Shown in pieces: positions 1 to 11,339 of a stretch of 64,000 bases of DNA (position 1 is its first letter; each line of letters begins with the position of its first letter). Source of the DNA: Chamaelirium japonicum (lineage: Eukaryota; Streptophyta; Magnoliopsida; Liliales; Melanthiaceae); contig OX393550.1 in NCBI GenBank assembly GCA_947650365.1, positions 71,098,478 to 71,162,477 on the forward strand, given 5' to 3'. The translations under genes and the position numbers were made by a program. Below the pieces are notes generated by a model. The model did no database searches. It was not told the DNA's origin and was given only the letters and a program-made list of their open reading frames with translations.

Positions 1-3000
1 AGGCCTTGTACCGATCAATGGAGCCATCGAGACAATGCTTGATCTTGAAGACCCACTTGCAGCTGATGGGCTCAACACTAGCAGGCAGAAGGACAACCTC
101 CCACGAACGTCTGAGTCTGCTCGAAGGCCTGGAACTCCTCGGTCATAGGCTGCTGCCACACAGGGTACTGCATTGCCTATCTATAAGACCTCGACTTTCT
201 GTCTTTGTGAAGGGAAGTAAGGTAAGCAAAGAACTTAGGCGAGTAGGCAGTGACTGCAGCAAAACTAAAACGGTCAAGAGAGTAACCAAAGTGGTCTGGG
301 TGGTGACACTCGTGCTAGAGGTAGCGAGGAGTGCTAGGATCCACATCTGATAGAGAAGGGCTGCTCGAAGTAGACGGCGTACCAGAGGAGTCACTGTCAG
401 ACAAAGGCATGACAGGCAACAGGTCAGGTTGACGACGATGAGAATACACCTGAGGAAAGGGAGAAACAGTTGGAGGAGACAAATGACCTGAGGGAGAGGA
501 GTGAGGCACATAAGAAACATCATCTGAGAAGGAAATAGTAGGACTCAAGCTAGGAGGGGCTACCACTGTAATAGGAGGTAAGGGCTCAAGATCGGGTGCG
601 AGAGTAGTAGCTGGAGAATAAGAGGGTGTCGTAAGAGGAGCCGGTCGAGACACTAAGGAGGGGCTGTAGGAACCTCAAGGAAGGTAAGATCCTGAGACAC
701 AACAGAGTAGTAGGGAACATCCTCGACAAAAGAAACATATCGAGAGATGCGATGACGACGAGCTAAGAGATCATAGCAACGATACCCCTTGTGCTCAGAA
801 CTGATCCCCAAGAGCACACACTTAGTAGACCTAGCCGACAGCTTGTTACGCTCATGGGAAGAAAGAAGGACAAAGCATGTGCACTCGAAAGTACGCAACA
901 TGCTGTAGTCGGGAGGGATTACATAGAGGCGCTCATAAGGAGAAATGCCAGAGAGGACTCAAGAAGGGGTGATGTTAATAAGGTTGAAAAAGGTCAAAAT
1001 GGCCTCTGTCCAGAAGGTGTGAGGGATGAACGAAGGGAGAAGCTGAGCACAACCTGTTTCAAGGATGTGACGGTGTTTCCGTTCAACAATCCCGTTCTGC
1101 TTATGAGTATGAGGACAAAATTGTTGGAAGAGTCCTATGAGATTGAAGAATAAAGAGCATAGTAGAAGAGAGATTTGCGGGCACAATCAGACCAGAAAGT
1201 TTTGATATGAGCATGGAACTAAGTATGGACCTCGACTGTGAAGGTCTGATAGACCTCAGAAATGTCAGATCACTGACAAATGATGTAAACCCATGTGACG
1301 CGAATAATCATCAATGAAGATAACATAGCAAAGATAACCATTCATAGAAGATAAAGGTGCAGGACCCCAAATATCTGAGTGCACTAAATTAAACGGACTA
1401 TATGACCTCGACAAACTGGAATAAAAGGGGCTATCCGAATGTTTAGCCAATTGACATCCCGTACAAAAAGAAAAAGGAGTAAAGAAACCTCGGCCGAAAG
1501 CTCCAGACTGAAAAAGACTTTTAAGTCGAGGTTCAAACATATAACCTAATATTCTATGCCACATGTTGGCATCAGAAGAGACAGCACCACAGAAGACCGA
1601 AGGAGAGACAACAGGTAGATAAAGATACTCCAGGTGATAGAGTCCGCCCGCCTTACGAGTAACTCAATTCTCTATCCTGTGCGTGGATCCTGCACAACAC
1701 AAGAAGAGAAAGAAAAAGTAACTATCAAGCCAGAATCATATAAGCTACTAATAGAGATTAAGTTCATGCAAAGCTGAGGTGCGTGCAAGAGAAAAGGTAG
1801 AGAGAGAAGGCCAGTAGGGTTTGAGGCGGTAGTGATGGACCTAGTCTGCGAGATAGCTAAAAGAGAGCCATCTACAATGTGAATCAGAGAAATGCGAGAG
1901 GAAGGTGAGCATGCCAAAAGGATGGAGTGGTCAGGGGTCATGTGGTGAGAGGCCCAAGAGTCCATAATCAAAGGTGCAGAGGTACCCGAGGTGGCAAAGA
2001 AGGCAGAGGGTCTAGAGGAGCCAGAAGAAACGGTTGCAGGCTGCAGAAAGAGCTGCTCAAGACACATCTCTATATGCTGAAGACGATCTGTCATAGTAGC
2101 ATCAGCAATGGTGGCTCCAGCAATAGCAACAATAAAACGACCATGGTTAGGCGGCCTGGCACGCTTCTCTGAATGAAGCTGTCAATAGGAGTTGATCGTG
2201 TGCCGCGGCTTCCCACAGTAGGTGCATCTCCAAGTGTCAGACATGCCGGAGGAACGGGAGGGGCCACGAGAGCGTAGAAGTGGTTCTTGGAGGTGGAGCA
2301 GTAGCGAGAACACCCTCAAAATTGGAGGGTACAAAGGTCTGAAGGGCAGCGACGGTACGGAGATGGGTCACCTCGGCAATAAGCTCAGTTACAGTAGCAT
2401 CAAATGAGGAGGAGGATTCCTATGGATCAACTATCCCGCGAAGGGAGGAACTAAGGGTGAAAAGCCATCAAAAACTGGTAGAGCTGTCATCGTTCCCGAA
2501 AGAACTATACCTTGCACCAGGAGGCACTAATTCTGGATACCTCCAGTAGAGGGGGCTCCAAGGCCTGAAGCTCACACCAATAGCCGCGCATGAGGCTGTG
2601 AAACTACTGAATCGTCTGCTCCCCCTACTGAGCAGATTGGGCCTGAGATAGGAGCTGATACTCACGGACCCTGCTCTGCTACACAATGCACTCCGTGAGA
2701 GAAGCCTAAAGCTCTACCGCAGTAGCAAAGGTGATAAGATCGGACCAAAGCGAGCGATCAACCGAGGTTATGAGAAACGTCTGGACACGATGATCATGAA
2801 GGCTCCAGGTGTCAGAGGTCCCTGATCCAGAAGCAGGAGCAGGTATAGAGTCATCAAGGTGTCCATACAGGGCTCGACCATCCAGGACACTCTGGACGGT
2901 GGTAGACCGTAGACCACGCAGTCCAGTTAGCGATCATGGTCAAGGGAAAGTTTATCGAGATAGGGAGGAAATCTCTTGTCTACTCGAGTGGCGTCGTCAA

Positions 3001-3459
3001 GAACGGAACAGGGGACGTCATCGATGACTGATCTGAAGTTGCCATCAAGAGATGCGGGAGACGCAGAGACTGTTGGCAAAGGAGTACGCTACGGGCACGG
3101 AACGACCGGCTGCGGAGGGCCGACGGGGTTGCAGGAGGACTGGCGGGCGCGGAAGGGCCGGCTGCTGAGGGTTGGCAGGTCCATAGTAGGGCCGTTGGAG
3201 GGTTGCAGGAGGGCCGACAGGGCTGTTGGAGGGCCGGTGGGCTGCAGGAGCACCGGCGGAGGGATGGCGAGGCTGCAGGACGACCGACGGGTTGCAGGAG
3301 AGCTGGCGGGGATGCAGGAGGGCCGACGGGTTTGCAGGAAGACCGGGCATGGGAGGGCGTGACCCAGGGTGGTAGGGTGGTGGGCTCATCATAGGCGCAT
3401 GAAAGGTCGCCGGATCGAGGAGGAAGGCAGCGGAAGGGGATGGCGAGGGGATTAGACCC
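1..3459 (-). pseudogene. Copia gag-pol remnant (gag, protease, integrase, start of RT)
   Basis: Open pieces on the minus strand match a copia polyprotein in order. A degenerate gag lies at about 2100-3459. Protease with a D-S-W-A-S-H-H-M-T-P-D motif lies near 1990, where copia normally has DSGASHHMT, so the catalytic Gly is replaced by Trp. The pre-integrase and integrase core lie at about 960-1564 and include HTHKQNGIVERKHRH. The integrase C-terminus (SSEHKGYRCYDLLARRH) is at 653-901, followed by a proline-rich linker and the first RT block at the left edge. Stops and frameshifts separate all pieces, so no polyprotein can be made. Confidence 0.8.
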
Positions 3460-3471
3460 GCTCTGATACCA
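3460..3471 (-). other. Primer-binding site, initiator Met tRNA type
   Basis: The minus strand reads TGGTATCAGAGC immediately after the LTR end. This matches the 3' end complement of plant initiator methionine tRNA, the usual primer for copia reverse transcription. Confidence 0.8.
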
Positions 3472-3635
3472 TGTTACCACAACCCTAGGAGAGAGGGAGA
3501 GAGACTGCTAGGGTTTGGGAGGATGACGAACAATTCCATTAGGACAATAGCCACGAATATATAAGCATCATACATGTGTAGGGAATAAGTCATGTACACC
3601 GAACTCATGTGTGCAACCTACAGTTTACATTAACA
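3472..3635 (-). repeat. 5' LTR of the left copia element
   Basis: The 164-bp LTR reads TGTTAATG...GGTAACA on the minus strand, giving the TGTTA/TAACA inverted ends common in short-LTR copia elements. It directly abuts the primer-binding site. The second LTR is outside the window, so the boundaries rest on the terminal motifs and the PBS. Confidence 0.7.
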
Positions 3636-4251
3636 CAGGTAAAGATCTGAAAACCTGGCTCCACATTAGTTCAAATAAAAACTTTATTCTTATCAAAATA
3701 ATCTAAATCCTAAACCTAACTAAATCATCCTCTGCCTCTTCCTCTTTATTTATTTGTTTTCTTTTTGCTCCAACCATAATCTAAATGACTACAAGTCCAC
3801 GGGTAAGAGGGAAGGTCGCATGTTACCTGCCTAAAAGACGGTCGTGGGACTGCATTTTCTTGTCCCACATCATGGACTTCTATCGGTTTGAGAAAGGTCT
3901 CAAGGAATCCTACTCGTGTAAATTAGGTGTAGGGACCTTGTAGTTTCCCACATTTATCTTTCTTTTTATTTTCCGGCTATAGTGACATGTGTCTTTAGTC
4001 ATATAACCCCTCTAAATTTGTGTTAAACCCCATCTTCCTAATAATGAAAAAAGTCCCTAAGAGGTAAGCGACTCAAGCAACACATTTCATTATGATTACT
4101 ACTGGGCTTAGCATAGGTTTTCTAAAGACAGAGCACTAGAATGATAAACTTGCCAAAAGTGTATGAATGATCAATTAGTCATTTGTATACTCAAATAAGT
4201 AGCTAAACCATAACTATAACCATCAAGCCACGTCCCGTCTACTTGGGGTTG
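3636..4251. other. Unassigned non-coding sequence between two retrotransposons
   Basis: No open frame, exon or complete element is visible. The last 30 bases (ending CTACTTGGGGTTG) continue into 12205 onward across the chromovirus insertion. The joined sequence resembles an abundant plant dispersed repeat with a CCGTCTACTTGGGG motif, possibly the 3' end of a non-LTR element. The rest is probably intron. Confidence 0.4.
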
Positions 4252-4547
4252 TGATGCGAAACAATGCAGGTGAAGAGAATGTCAGTAATTAATTGAGCAG
4301 GCAGGGCATAACTATTAATTTTGATACCAAGCGGGACAAGCGATTCAAACAAGTAACATGGGTATTTGCTTTTGGGAACTACTATAACAATGCCAATCGC
4401 TTATCGAATCCAGGCGATAAATAAACTATGCTTAAATTACTGGCTAATAGTCCTACTCGCAATATCTAGATTAGCAACTTAGCAGACCAGGTGGACGCTC
4501 AACCTCACGACAGGGGCAGCAGTTGGCAATGATAATGTACTAGAGAT

Positions 4548-4949
4548 TCAATGGGTGAAACACGACGGTACCTGATCGAGTAGGGGAAATCTTACTGAGG
4601 AGGTGATGATGGTGGCGCGGGAACGTTCTCCGGAGTCGGCAGGACTTCCGGTTGAGGCGATGGTGGTGCTGGGGCCTCCGGAGCTGAGCTCGTCACCGGG
4701 TGAGGATTTGCAAGCAGGTGGAGGCAAACGATGTTCTGATGCACCGGCGCGTCGGGGGTGCCAGCGACGATGCCACTCGCTGATGCCGAGGCGGGCCTCA
4801 GCGTCACAAACCACGGTGTAGGTGATTCGTTCCACGTATTCCTCCACGCTCTCTCCTTCCGAGAATTGAAAGTCGAGGAAGGGGGAGTTGATGTCGAGGT
4901 ACCTGTCTTCGTCTTCGATCATCCCATGGTCCACATCGGGGTCCGCCAT
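4548..4949 (-). CDS. Leader open frame in the chromovirus 3' LTR (unknown)
   Basis: A 133-codon frame starts MADPDVDHGMIEDED and continues through an acidic, aromatic segment to a Ser/Thr/Pro-rich tail. It would lie in the long 5' leader of the element RNA, upstream of gag. No family is recognised. The first 49 or so residues are the same in both LTRs except for one substitution. The middle is read in different frames in the two LTRs because of two offsetting 1-base changes, and then the frames rejoin. It may be a real upstream frame, a captured host exon or chance. Confidence 0.3.
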   Translation of the reverse strand: MADPDVDHGMIEDEDRYLDINSPFLDFQFSEGESVEEYVERITYTVVCDAEARLGISEWHRRWHPRRAGASEHRLPPPACKSSPGDELSSGGPSTTIASTGSPADSGERSRATIITSSVRFPLLDQVPSCFTH

Positions 4950-4975
4950 GTGAGCATGCCGGAGCTGTGAGATAA

Positions 4976-5420
4976 GGGTGGGTCGGGTGTGCTGCAGGGA
5001 AGAGGAGGGGAGGGGGTGCGGTGAGGCCGGTCGGGTAGGAGTGGAGGGAGGGGCTCGGGGTGGTGGCCGGCAGAGGGAGGGAGGAAGGAGGGGGGGATCG
5101 GGGTGGCCGGCTGCACAGGGGCAGGGATCGGGTTGGGGGTTGCAGCACCGGGAGGAGGGGAGGGGGTTGGGGTCAGGTCGGGCCGGCGGTGCAAGGGGGG
5201 GGGGGTTTTGGGGCAGATCGGGTGGGAGGGGAGAGGAGGGGGATCGGGGAGGGGGGGGTGGCACGGGTGGGGTAGGCCGGTTGGGTGGGAGGTAAGGGAG
5301 GAGGGGGGGATCGGGTGGGGACCGGGGTCGGGAGAAGGGTGGCACAGACAGGGAGGGGAGGGCATCGGGTGGGGACCGGGGTCGGGAGAAGGGTGGCACG
5401 GACAGGGAGGGGAGGGGAAG
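4976..5420 (+). repeat. Very G-rich tract in the chromovirus 3' LTR
   Basis: The + strand is dominated by runs of 3-10 G and contains two near-identical copies of a unit of about 50 bp (GGGTGGGGACCGGGGTCGGG core) near 5310-5415. Many four-run sets fit a G-quadruplex pattern on the strand opposite the element's RNA. The matching tract in the other LTR is at 11340-11784. Confidence 0.7.
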
Positions 5421-5649
5421 GGCTCGCGGGAGAGAGAGAGGGAGAGAGATGAGGGCGGCGGTGGGGGCTAGGGAAAAGAAAAGGAAGAAAAGATTAGGGT
5501 TTCACACGCCTAATCTGATCCTAGGGTTTCACATACCTAGGCTTGGGGTTGGGGTTTCACACGCCTCACCTTGGTTCTCTTAACACACATGTAGAGGGAA
5601 ACGAAATTTTATTATTCATTCAATACCATTACATGATCCATGGGCAGGC

Positions 5650-5660
5650 CTATATAAAGG
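5650..5660 (-). promoter_or_regulatory. Probable TATA box in the chromovirus 3' LTR
   Basis: CCTTTATATAG on the minus strand, about 180 nt into the LTR, inside a short AGGCC...GGCCT palindrome. The same block is in the 5' LTR at 12016-12026, where it would drive element transcription. This position implies a short U3 and a leader (R plus U5) of about 1.4 kb. Confidence 0.5.
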
Positions 5661-5765
5661 CCTGCGATAACAAACGAAAGTCCCTGGAAGTCGAGGTGGG
5701 ACTAAATAACACAATGCAGAAAATAAAAACAAATGAAAACATCCATGATGGTGCAGGCTGTCTGA

Positions 5766-8700
5766 TCAGAGCCATAGGCTCAGGTGGCGCCTCCTGCGCT
5801 GGTACACGCGCCATGGGCGTTGCTCGATATCCCCATCATTCTCCCGGGGTGGGAGAGAGCTCGACTCCGTCGAGTAAGGCTCGGTGCGGCTCTCGTATAG
5901 CTCCAGCAGGTCCGGGTCAAGCCGTTGCAGTTCTTCTCGCTCCACCCATGTATCCTCAGATGGTGGTTTTCCTTTCCAGCGAATCAGGTTCCTTCGGGTT
6001 CCACCGTCTCTACCAGAGACGATCTCGTCATCTAGAATTTTATCAATGCCGTCTGCTGTGGGATTTGGGATATTTTGGGGTAGTGGAGGTAAGGAGGTGC
6101 TCTCAGAAACAGGGTCCAAGGTAGGCTCTACCAGAGGGTTACTAGGGTTGAAATTTGGACCCTTGTAGGCCACTAAATCTTCTATATTGAAAGTCGGACT
6201 AATGCCAAAACCCTCAGGTAGGTCGATAACATAGGCATTGTCATTTATCTTCCTTAGGATCCGAAAGGGACCGGCACTGCGTGCATGTAGTTTCTTAACA
6301 GTCCCCGAGGGAAACCGTTCCGGGCGGATCCGGACCATCACATAATCCCCGACGTTAAAAGTTTGAACTTGTTTTCGGGCATCGGCTCGTAATTTATAGT
6401 CAGCATTGCTTTGCTCAATCTTGTTACTGATTTCTTTATGTAGTTCATGCATGTGTGATGCAAATGCAGATGCAGACTCGGAGACTCTATGATGATTAGC
6501 CATGGGAATGAGATCTATGGGTTGCCTAGGCTTAAAACCATGGACAATTTCATGTGGACTCATGCCGGTAGTTCTATTAACAGATGAATTATATGCAAAC
6601 TCAGCTATTGATAGTTTCAGATCCCAACTCCCAACGTGTTCACCCACTAACGTTCGCAGAAGATTCCCCAAGCTCCGATTGACTACCTCGGTTTGACCGT
6701 CGGTTTGGGGGTGGAAGGCCGTGGAAAATTGGAGCTTTGTTCCTAGCTTATGCCAGAGAGTCTTCCAGAAGAAACTGGTAAACTTGACATCTCGATCTGA
6801 CACGATAGTTTTGGGTAACCCATGTAACCTCACGATGCCATCGAAGAAGATTTTTGCGACGTGGGAGGCATCGGAAGTTTTAGAGCACGGGAGGAAGTGA
6901 GCCATTTTAGAGAATCGGTCTACCACCACCAAGACCGAGTCATATTTTCGCAGGGTTTTCGGGAGGCCGAGTACGAAGTCCATACTAATGTCCTGCCATA
7001 GGCAGTTGGGAACCGGCAGTGGTGTATACATGCCGGTATTTTATTTTTGTTGCTTGGCCAACTGGCAGGTGTAACACCGACTCACATATTTAGCGACATC
7101 TCGCTTCAGACTTGGCCAGAAAAATCGATACTCAATGGCCTCGATGGTTTTATTAATGCCAAAATGGCCAGCAAGACCACCCGCATGAAGCTCCCAAATA
7201 GGGAATTCACGAAGGGATGTTCGGGGGATGCACAGCCGACGGCCACGGAAGAGGTACCCGTTTTGCATGAGGTACCCTTCTATTTCTTGAACTGTGCCGT
7301 CTACTAGTGCAGCATAGACTTCACCGAAATCGAGACAGGACTCGTACTCAGCTCTCAGCCTTTCAAAACCTTCGACCGAAGTGGTCAACTTAGACAGAAC
7401 GAACATGCGGCGACTGAGGGCGTTGGCCGCCTTGTTTTCTACTCCTGCTTTATGGCGCAGGGTGAAAGTGTAGTCCTGGAGGAACTCAACCCAGCGACCA
7501 TGCCGTGCGTTAAGCTTCTTCTGTGAGTAGATATACCGCAGGGCCTCATGGTCAGAATAGATAACGAACTCTTGCGGAAGCAGGTAGTGTCGCCAGTGGC
7601 GAAGCGATTGGATCACCGCATAGAATTCCTTATCATAAGTGGAGTATCGCTGTCGAGTTTCATTCAACTTCTCGCTAAAATACGCGACAGGATGACCTTC
7701 TTGGGAGAGGACGCCCCCAATGCCGATTCCGGAGGCGTCACAGGCTACTTCGAAGACTTTGGTAAAATCTGGGAGGCGCATCACAGGGACCTCAACCATT
7801 CGCTTTTTGATTTCCAGAAAAGCCCTAGTGGCAGCACTCGTCCACTCAAACTCGCCCTTTTTTAGACAGTCTGTGATTGGGGCCGTAATGGTGCTGAACC
7901 CCTTGATGAATCTCCTGTAAAAGGTGGCGAGACCGTGGAAGCTTCGGACATTCCGGATGTTCTTGGGCTCAGGCCATTCTTCAATTGCGCGGACCTTCTC
8001 CGGGTCGGCAGAAACCCCGTTGAAAGAAACAACAAAACCGAGGAAGTGGACTTCGGTGGCAAGGAAGGTGCACTTCTTAGGATTGGCGAACAGCTCTTCC
8101 TTTCTTAGCACGACGCAGACTTGCCGAAGGTGGTCTAAATGCTGCGCTTGGGACTGGCTATAAATGAGTATGTCATCAAAGTACACCACCAGAAATTTTC
8201 CCATAAAAGGGCGGAGTACTTGTGTCATGACTCTCATGAAAGTGCTAGGCGCATTGGTCAGTCCGAACGGCATAACCATCCATTCGTACAGTCCGTCCTT
8301 GGTCTTAAATGCCGTCTTCCACTCATCTCCCGGGCGGATGCGAATTTGGTGGTAACCACTCTTCAAGTCAACTTTGGAGAAGACTGTGGCTCTAGACATC
8401 AGGTCTAACAGATCATCCAGGCGAGGGATAGGAAAACGGTATTTGACCGTTATCTTATTGATGGCATGGCTGTCCACGCACATGCGCCAGGTTCCATCCT
8501 TCTTGGGCGTAAGCAGAGCTGGAACCGCGCAAGGACTCATGCTTTCTTTGATGAAACCCTTCTTCAATAGTTCATCAACCTGCCGTTTCAACTCGGCATG
8601 CTCTGTAGGGTTCATTCGGTAATGGGGCAGGTTGGGGAGGCTGGCTCCAGGAACCAAGTCGATGGCGTATTGTATGTCACGCATCGGAGGCAGTTGGTCG

Positions 8701-10463
8701 GGGAGGTCCTCAGGGAAGACATCAGCGAATTCTTTCAGTACTGGGGCAATCTCTAGGGGAATAACTTGGGTGGACTCTTTAGGAACTTCCCGGGCTGCAA
8801 GGATCATGATTGGAGCCCCCTTTTCCAGCTCAATGCTCAATTCTCTGGCACCGATATAGCTAACGCTGCTAGTCTTCTTAGCAGAGGGGGTGGACTTCTG
8901 TGCGGATGGACCATTCTTGGGCTGAGAGGGTAACAACTTAATTTTCTTGCCTTCATGTTCAAACAGGCACATGTTGGATCGGCCGTAGATGAGGACATCA
9001 TTATCGAAAAGCCACGGCCGCCCTAGTATGACTTGACCCACATCCATAGTCAAAACATCACACCAGATCTTCTCCTGGTAGGCATTGAAGTTTATGGGGA
9101 CCAAACATCTTTGTTTGACCTCCATGGCCGTAGAGTTGATCCAGGAGACTTGGTATGGTCGGGGATGGGGAACTGCCTTCAACCCAGTCTTGGAGATCAC
9201 GGCAGACGAAACTGCGTTAACGCAACTTCCACTGTCGATGATCACTTTGCAGTTCTTATCTCCGATTCGGGTAAAGGTGTGAAAGATGTTGGTACGCCTC
9301 CAATCATCTTGTTCTTTGGGCTGGGACAGCGCACACCTTACAACGGCCAACTCAGTGGGTGTTGTGTACCTAAGGCAACCTAAAGTGACGTCATCGCCCT
9401 CTTCATCAAAGTCTCCTTCATCATCATCAGCTTGGTATACGAAGCCGTCAACCTCTGACTCTAATGCCTCAACAGGTGTGCCATCAATGATGTTGATTTT
9501 TACGGGGCTAGGGCAATTCGCTGCCACGTGCCCATAACCCTGGCACTTGTAGCACTTGATGAGGGGACTGACTTTGGAGAAATCCCTTTCTGGGCCCTTG
9601 CCACGGTTGTCCTTCTCATGGTTTCGACTTGTGGGGTCGGCTCGTTGTTGAGATTGGGTGGGGTAGGGTCGACTGGGGTAATTGTTTGAGGAGGCTCGAG
9701 GGGCATTACTTCGGGAATCTTGGCCCCGATGAGAGTGGGTGGACCTAATACTATCGAGGTCTTGCACTAAAGCGTAGGCCCTCTCTAGCTCCGTAACATC
9801 TCGAACGAGAAGCTCGTTCCTCAGGTCCTCTCTTAGACCTGACCGGAAACGGGATAAAACCTGAACAGGGGTCTCAGTCCCTAGAACGTTGCAGCGGGTC
9901 AAGAACTCGTCAAACTTGGCGACGTAGTCCCTTGCTGACTTGTTACCTTGAGTGAATTGATGCCACTGATCTAAGAGACGCGCTTGAAAGGAAGGTGGCA
10001 CGTATTTCCCCTTCAGTTCATTCTTCATGGCTACCCAAGTATCGATGGGGTCTTGGGTTCGGGCCACTCTCAAGGCTTCGACGTTAGTCCAGTATTGACT
10101 GGCAGGGCCACTGAGTTTCATCGCGGCAAATCGGACCTTCCGGGGTTCCGTTAATGGGTACCAGGCGAAATACCGGTCCATGGATTGGAGCCAGTCTAGG
10201 AAAAATTGGGGATCATGCTGACCATCGAAAGCGGGTACTTCTAGCCTGATGCTCCGGAGGTATTGTTCATACGGATCTTGATTGTTTTGCCAAGGTGGCC
10301 GAAAATCCTGAGGGTCCATGGGTGGGGGAGTTCGAGGTAGAACTTGGTCCAGACGGTCAAAACGGGCATTGGTATCGCGCTGGTAAGCTGCGAAATTTTG
10401 GTTCATTGTGGCAATCCCCTGAGCTAACTCAGCGAGTGTCCTAGCTAGGGCATCGGGATCCAT
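5766..10463 (-). pseudogene. Chromovirus gag-pol polyprotein with one in-frame stop
   Basis: A single frame of 1,566 codons from the ATG at 10463 to a stop at 5766-5768, interrupted by one TAA at 7041-7043 (codon 1141, just after the integrase zinc domain). In order: gag; a CCHC knuckle CYKCQGYGHVAANC (about residues 302-316); protease IIDSGS (about 409); reverse transcriptase with YFDDILIYS (about 760); RNase H starting CDASGIG (about 908); the HHCC integrase zinc domain (about 1088-1138); the integrase core with its D, D and E positions between about 1160 and 1260; a GPF-type segment; and a chromodomain (about 1475-1525). The upstream open extension to 10628 has no ATG and overlaps the PBS, so 10463 is the preferred start. 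The last 24 or so codons lie inside the 3' LTR. All catalytic motifs seen are intact. The stop alone separates Gag-PR-RT-RH from the integrase core. Confidence 0.92.
5885..6052 (-). other. Chromodomain at the integrase C-terminus
   Basis: This part of the polyprotein reads ILDDEIVSG, a Gly-Gly turn, then LIRWKGKPPSEDTWVER and a downstream acidic helix. That is the pattern of retrotransposon chromodomains, which direct integration toward particular chromatin. It lies downstream of the codon-1141 stop, so it would be made only by readthrough or supplied by other copies. Confidence 0.85.
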
Positions 10464-10599
10464 GTTGCAACTGTCAGTCTCACTAGACTCCCCTAAAAGA
10501 TATGGCCTACCTCTACAGGTTGGCATGCACACACGACGACAACTAATGCAGAGGAAATGATGACATACAATAAATGCAGGGTTCCTAGCTAACAACCAT

Positions 10600-10611
10600 G
10601 CTCTGATACCA
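10600..10611 (-). other. Primer-binding site of the chromovirus
   Basis: TGGTATCAGAGC on the minus strand, 4 nt downstream of the 5' LTR end, complementary to initiator Met tRNA. Confidence 0.85.
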
Positions 10612-10911
10612 GAAATGATGCGAAACAATGCAGGTGAAGAGAATGTCAGTAATTAATTGAGCAGGCATGGCATAACTATTAATTTTGATACCAAGCGGGA
10701 CAAGCGATTCAAACAAGTAACATGGGTATTTGCTTTTGGGAACTACTATAACAATGCCAATCGCTTATCGAATCCAGGCGATAAATAAACTACGCTTAAA
10801 TTACTGGCTAATAGTCCTACTCGCAATATCTAGATTAGCAACTTAGCAGACCAGGTAGACGCTCAACCTCACGACAGGGGCAGCAGTTGGCAATGATAAT
10901 GTACTAGAGAT

Positions 10912-11313
10912 TCAATGGGTGAAACACGACGGTACCTGATCGAGTAGGGGAAATCTTACTGAGGAGGTGATGATGGTGGCGCGGGAACGTTCTCCGGAGT
11001 CGGCAGGACTTCCGGTTGAGGCGATGGTGGTGCTGGGGCCTCCGGGGCTGAGCTCGTCACCGGGTGAGGATTTGCAAGCAGGTGGAGCCAAACGATGTTC
11101 CGATGCACCGGCGTGTCGGGGGGTGCCAGCGACGATGCCACTCGCTGATGCCGAGACGGGCCTCACGTCACAAACCACGGTGTAGGTGATTCGTTCCACG
11201 TATTCCTCCACGCTCTCTCCTTCCGAGAATTGAAAGTCGAGGAAGGGGGAGTTGATGTCGAGGTACCCGTCTTCGTCTTCGATCATCCCATGGTCCACGT
11301 CGGGGTCCGCCAT
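10912..11313 (-). CDS. Leader open frame in the chromovirus 5' LTR (unknown)
   Basis: The counterpart of 4548-4949 in the 5' LTR, where it would be transcribed. Same ATG context and N-terminus. About 20 residues in the middle differ because a 1-base deletion and a 1-base insertion shift and then restore the frame. No function is assigned. Confidence 0.3.
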   Translation of the reverse strand: MADPDVDHGMIEDEDGYLDINSPFLDFQFSEGESVEEYVERITYTVVCDVRPVSASASGIVAGTPRHAGASEHRLAPPACKSSPGDELSPGGPSTTIASTGSPADSGERSRATIITSSVRFPLLDQVPSCFTH

Positions 11314-11339
11314 GTGAGCATGCCGGAGCTGTGAGATAA

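Larger units (their letters stand above)
1..3635 (-). mobile_element. Ty1/copia retrotransposon, 5' half, decayed
   Basis: A minus-strand copia element enters from the left edge. Its 5' LTR and primer-binding site lie at 3460-3635 and its coding region reads leftward through gag, protease and integrase. At the window edge (about 1-75) it reaches the first reverse transcriptase block, recognisable as CKWVFKIK. The rest of RT, RNase H and the 3' LTR are outside the window. The frame is broken many times, so this is an old copy. It lies upstream of the first phototropin exon and probably inside the preceding intron. Confidence 0.85.
4252..5838 (-). repeat. 3' LTR of the chromovirus
   Basis: 1,587 bp, TGATGGGG...CGCATCA on the minus strand. 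Nearly identical to the 5' LTR at 10616-12204. It contains the last codons of pol (5766-5838), a TATA box, a strongly C-rich sense strand and a leader open frame. Confidence 0.93.

Noticed and set aside
3460-3471. TGGTATCAGAGC matches as tRNA genes (also 10600, 23507, 62501).
   Set aside because: Only 10-14 bases next to LTRs. These are primer-binding sites and no cloverleaf surrounds them.
4950-5399. N-terminal extension of the leader frame, very Pro-rich.
   Set aside because: It lies in the C-rich tract and is open in overlapping registers. The ATG at 4949 is a more credible start if the frame is real.
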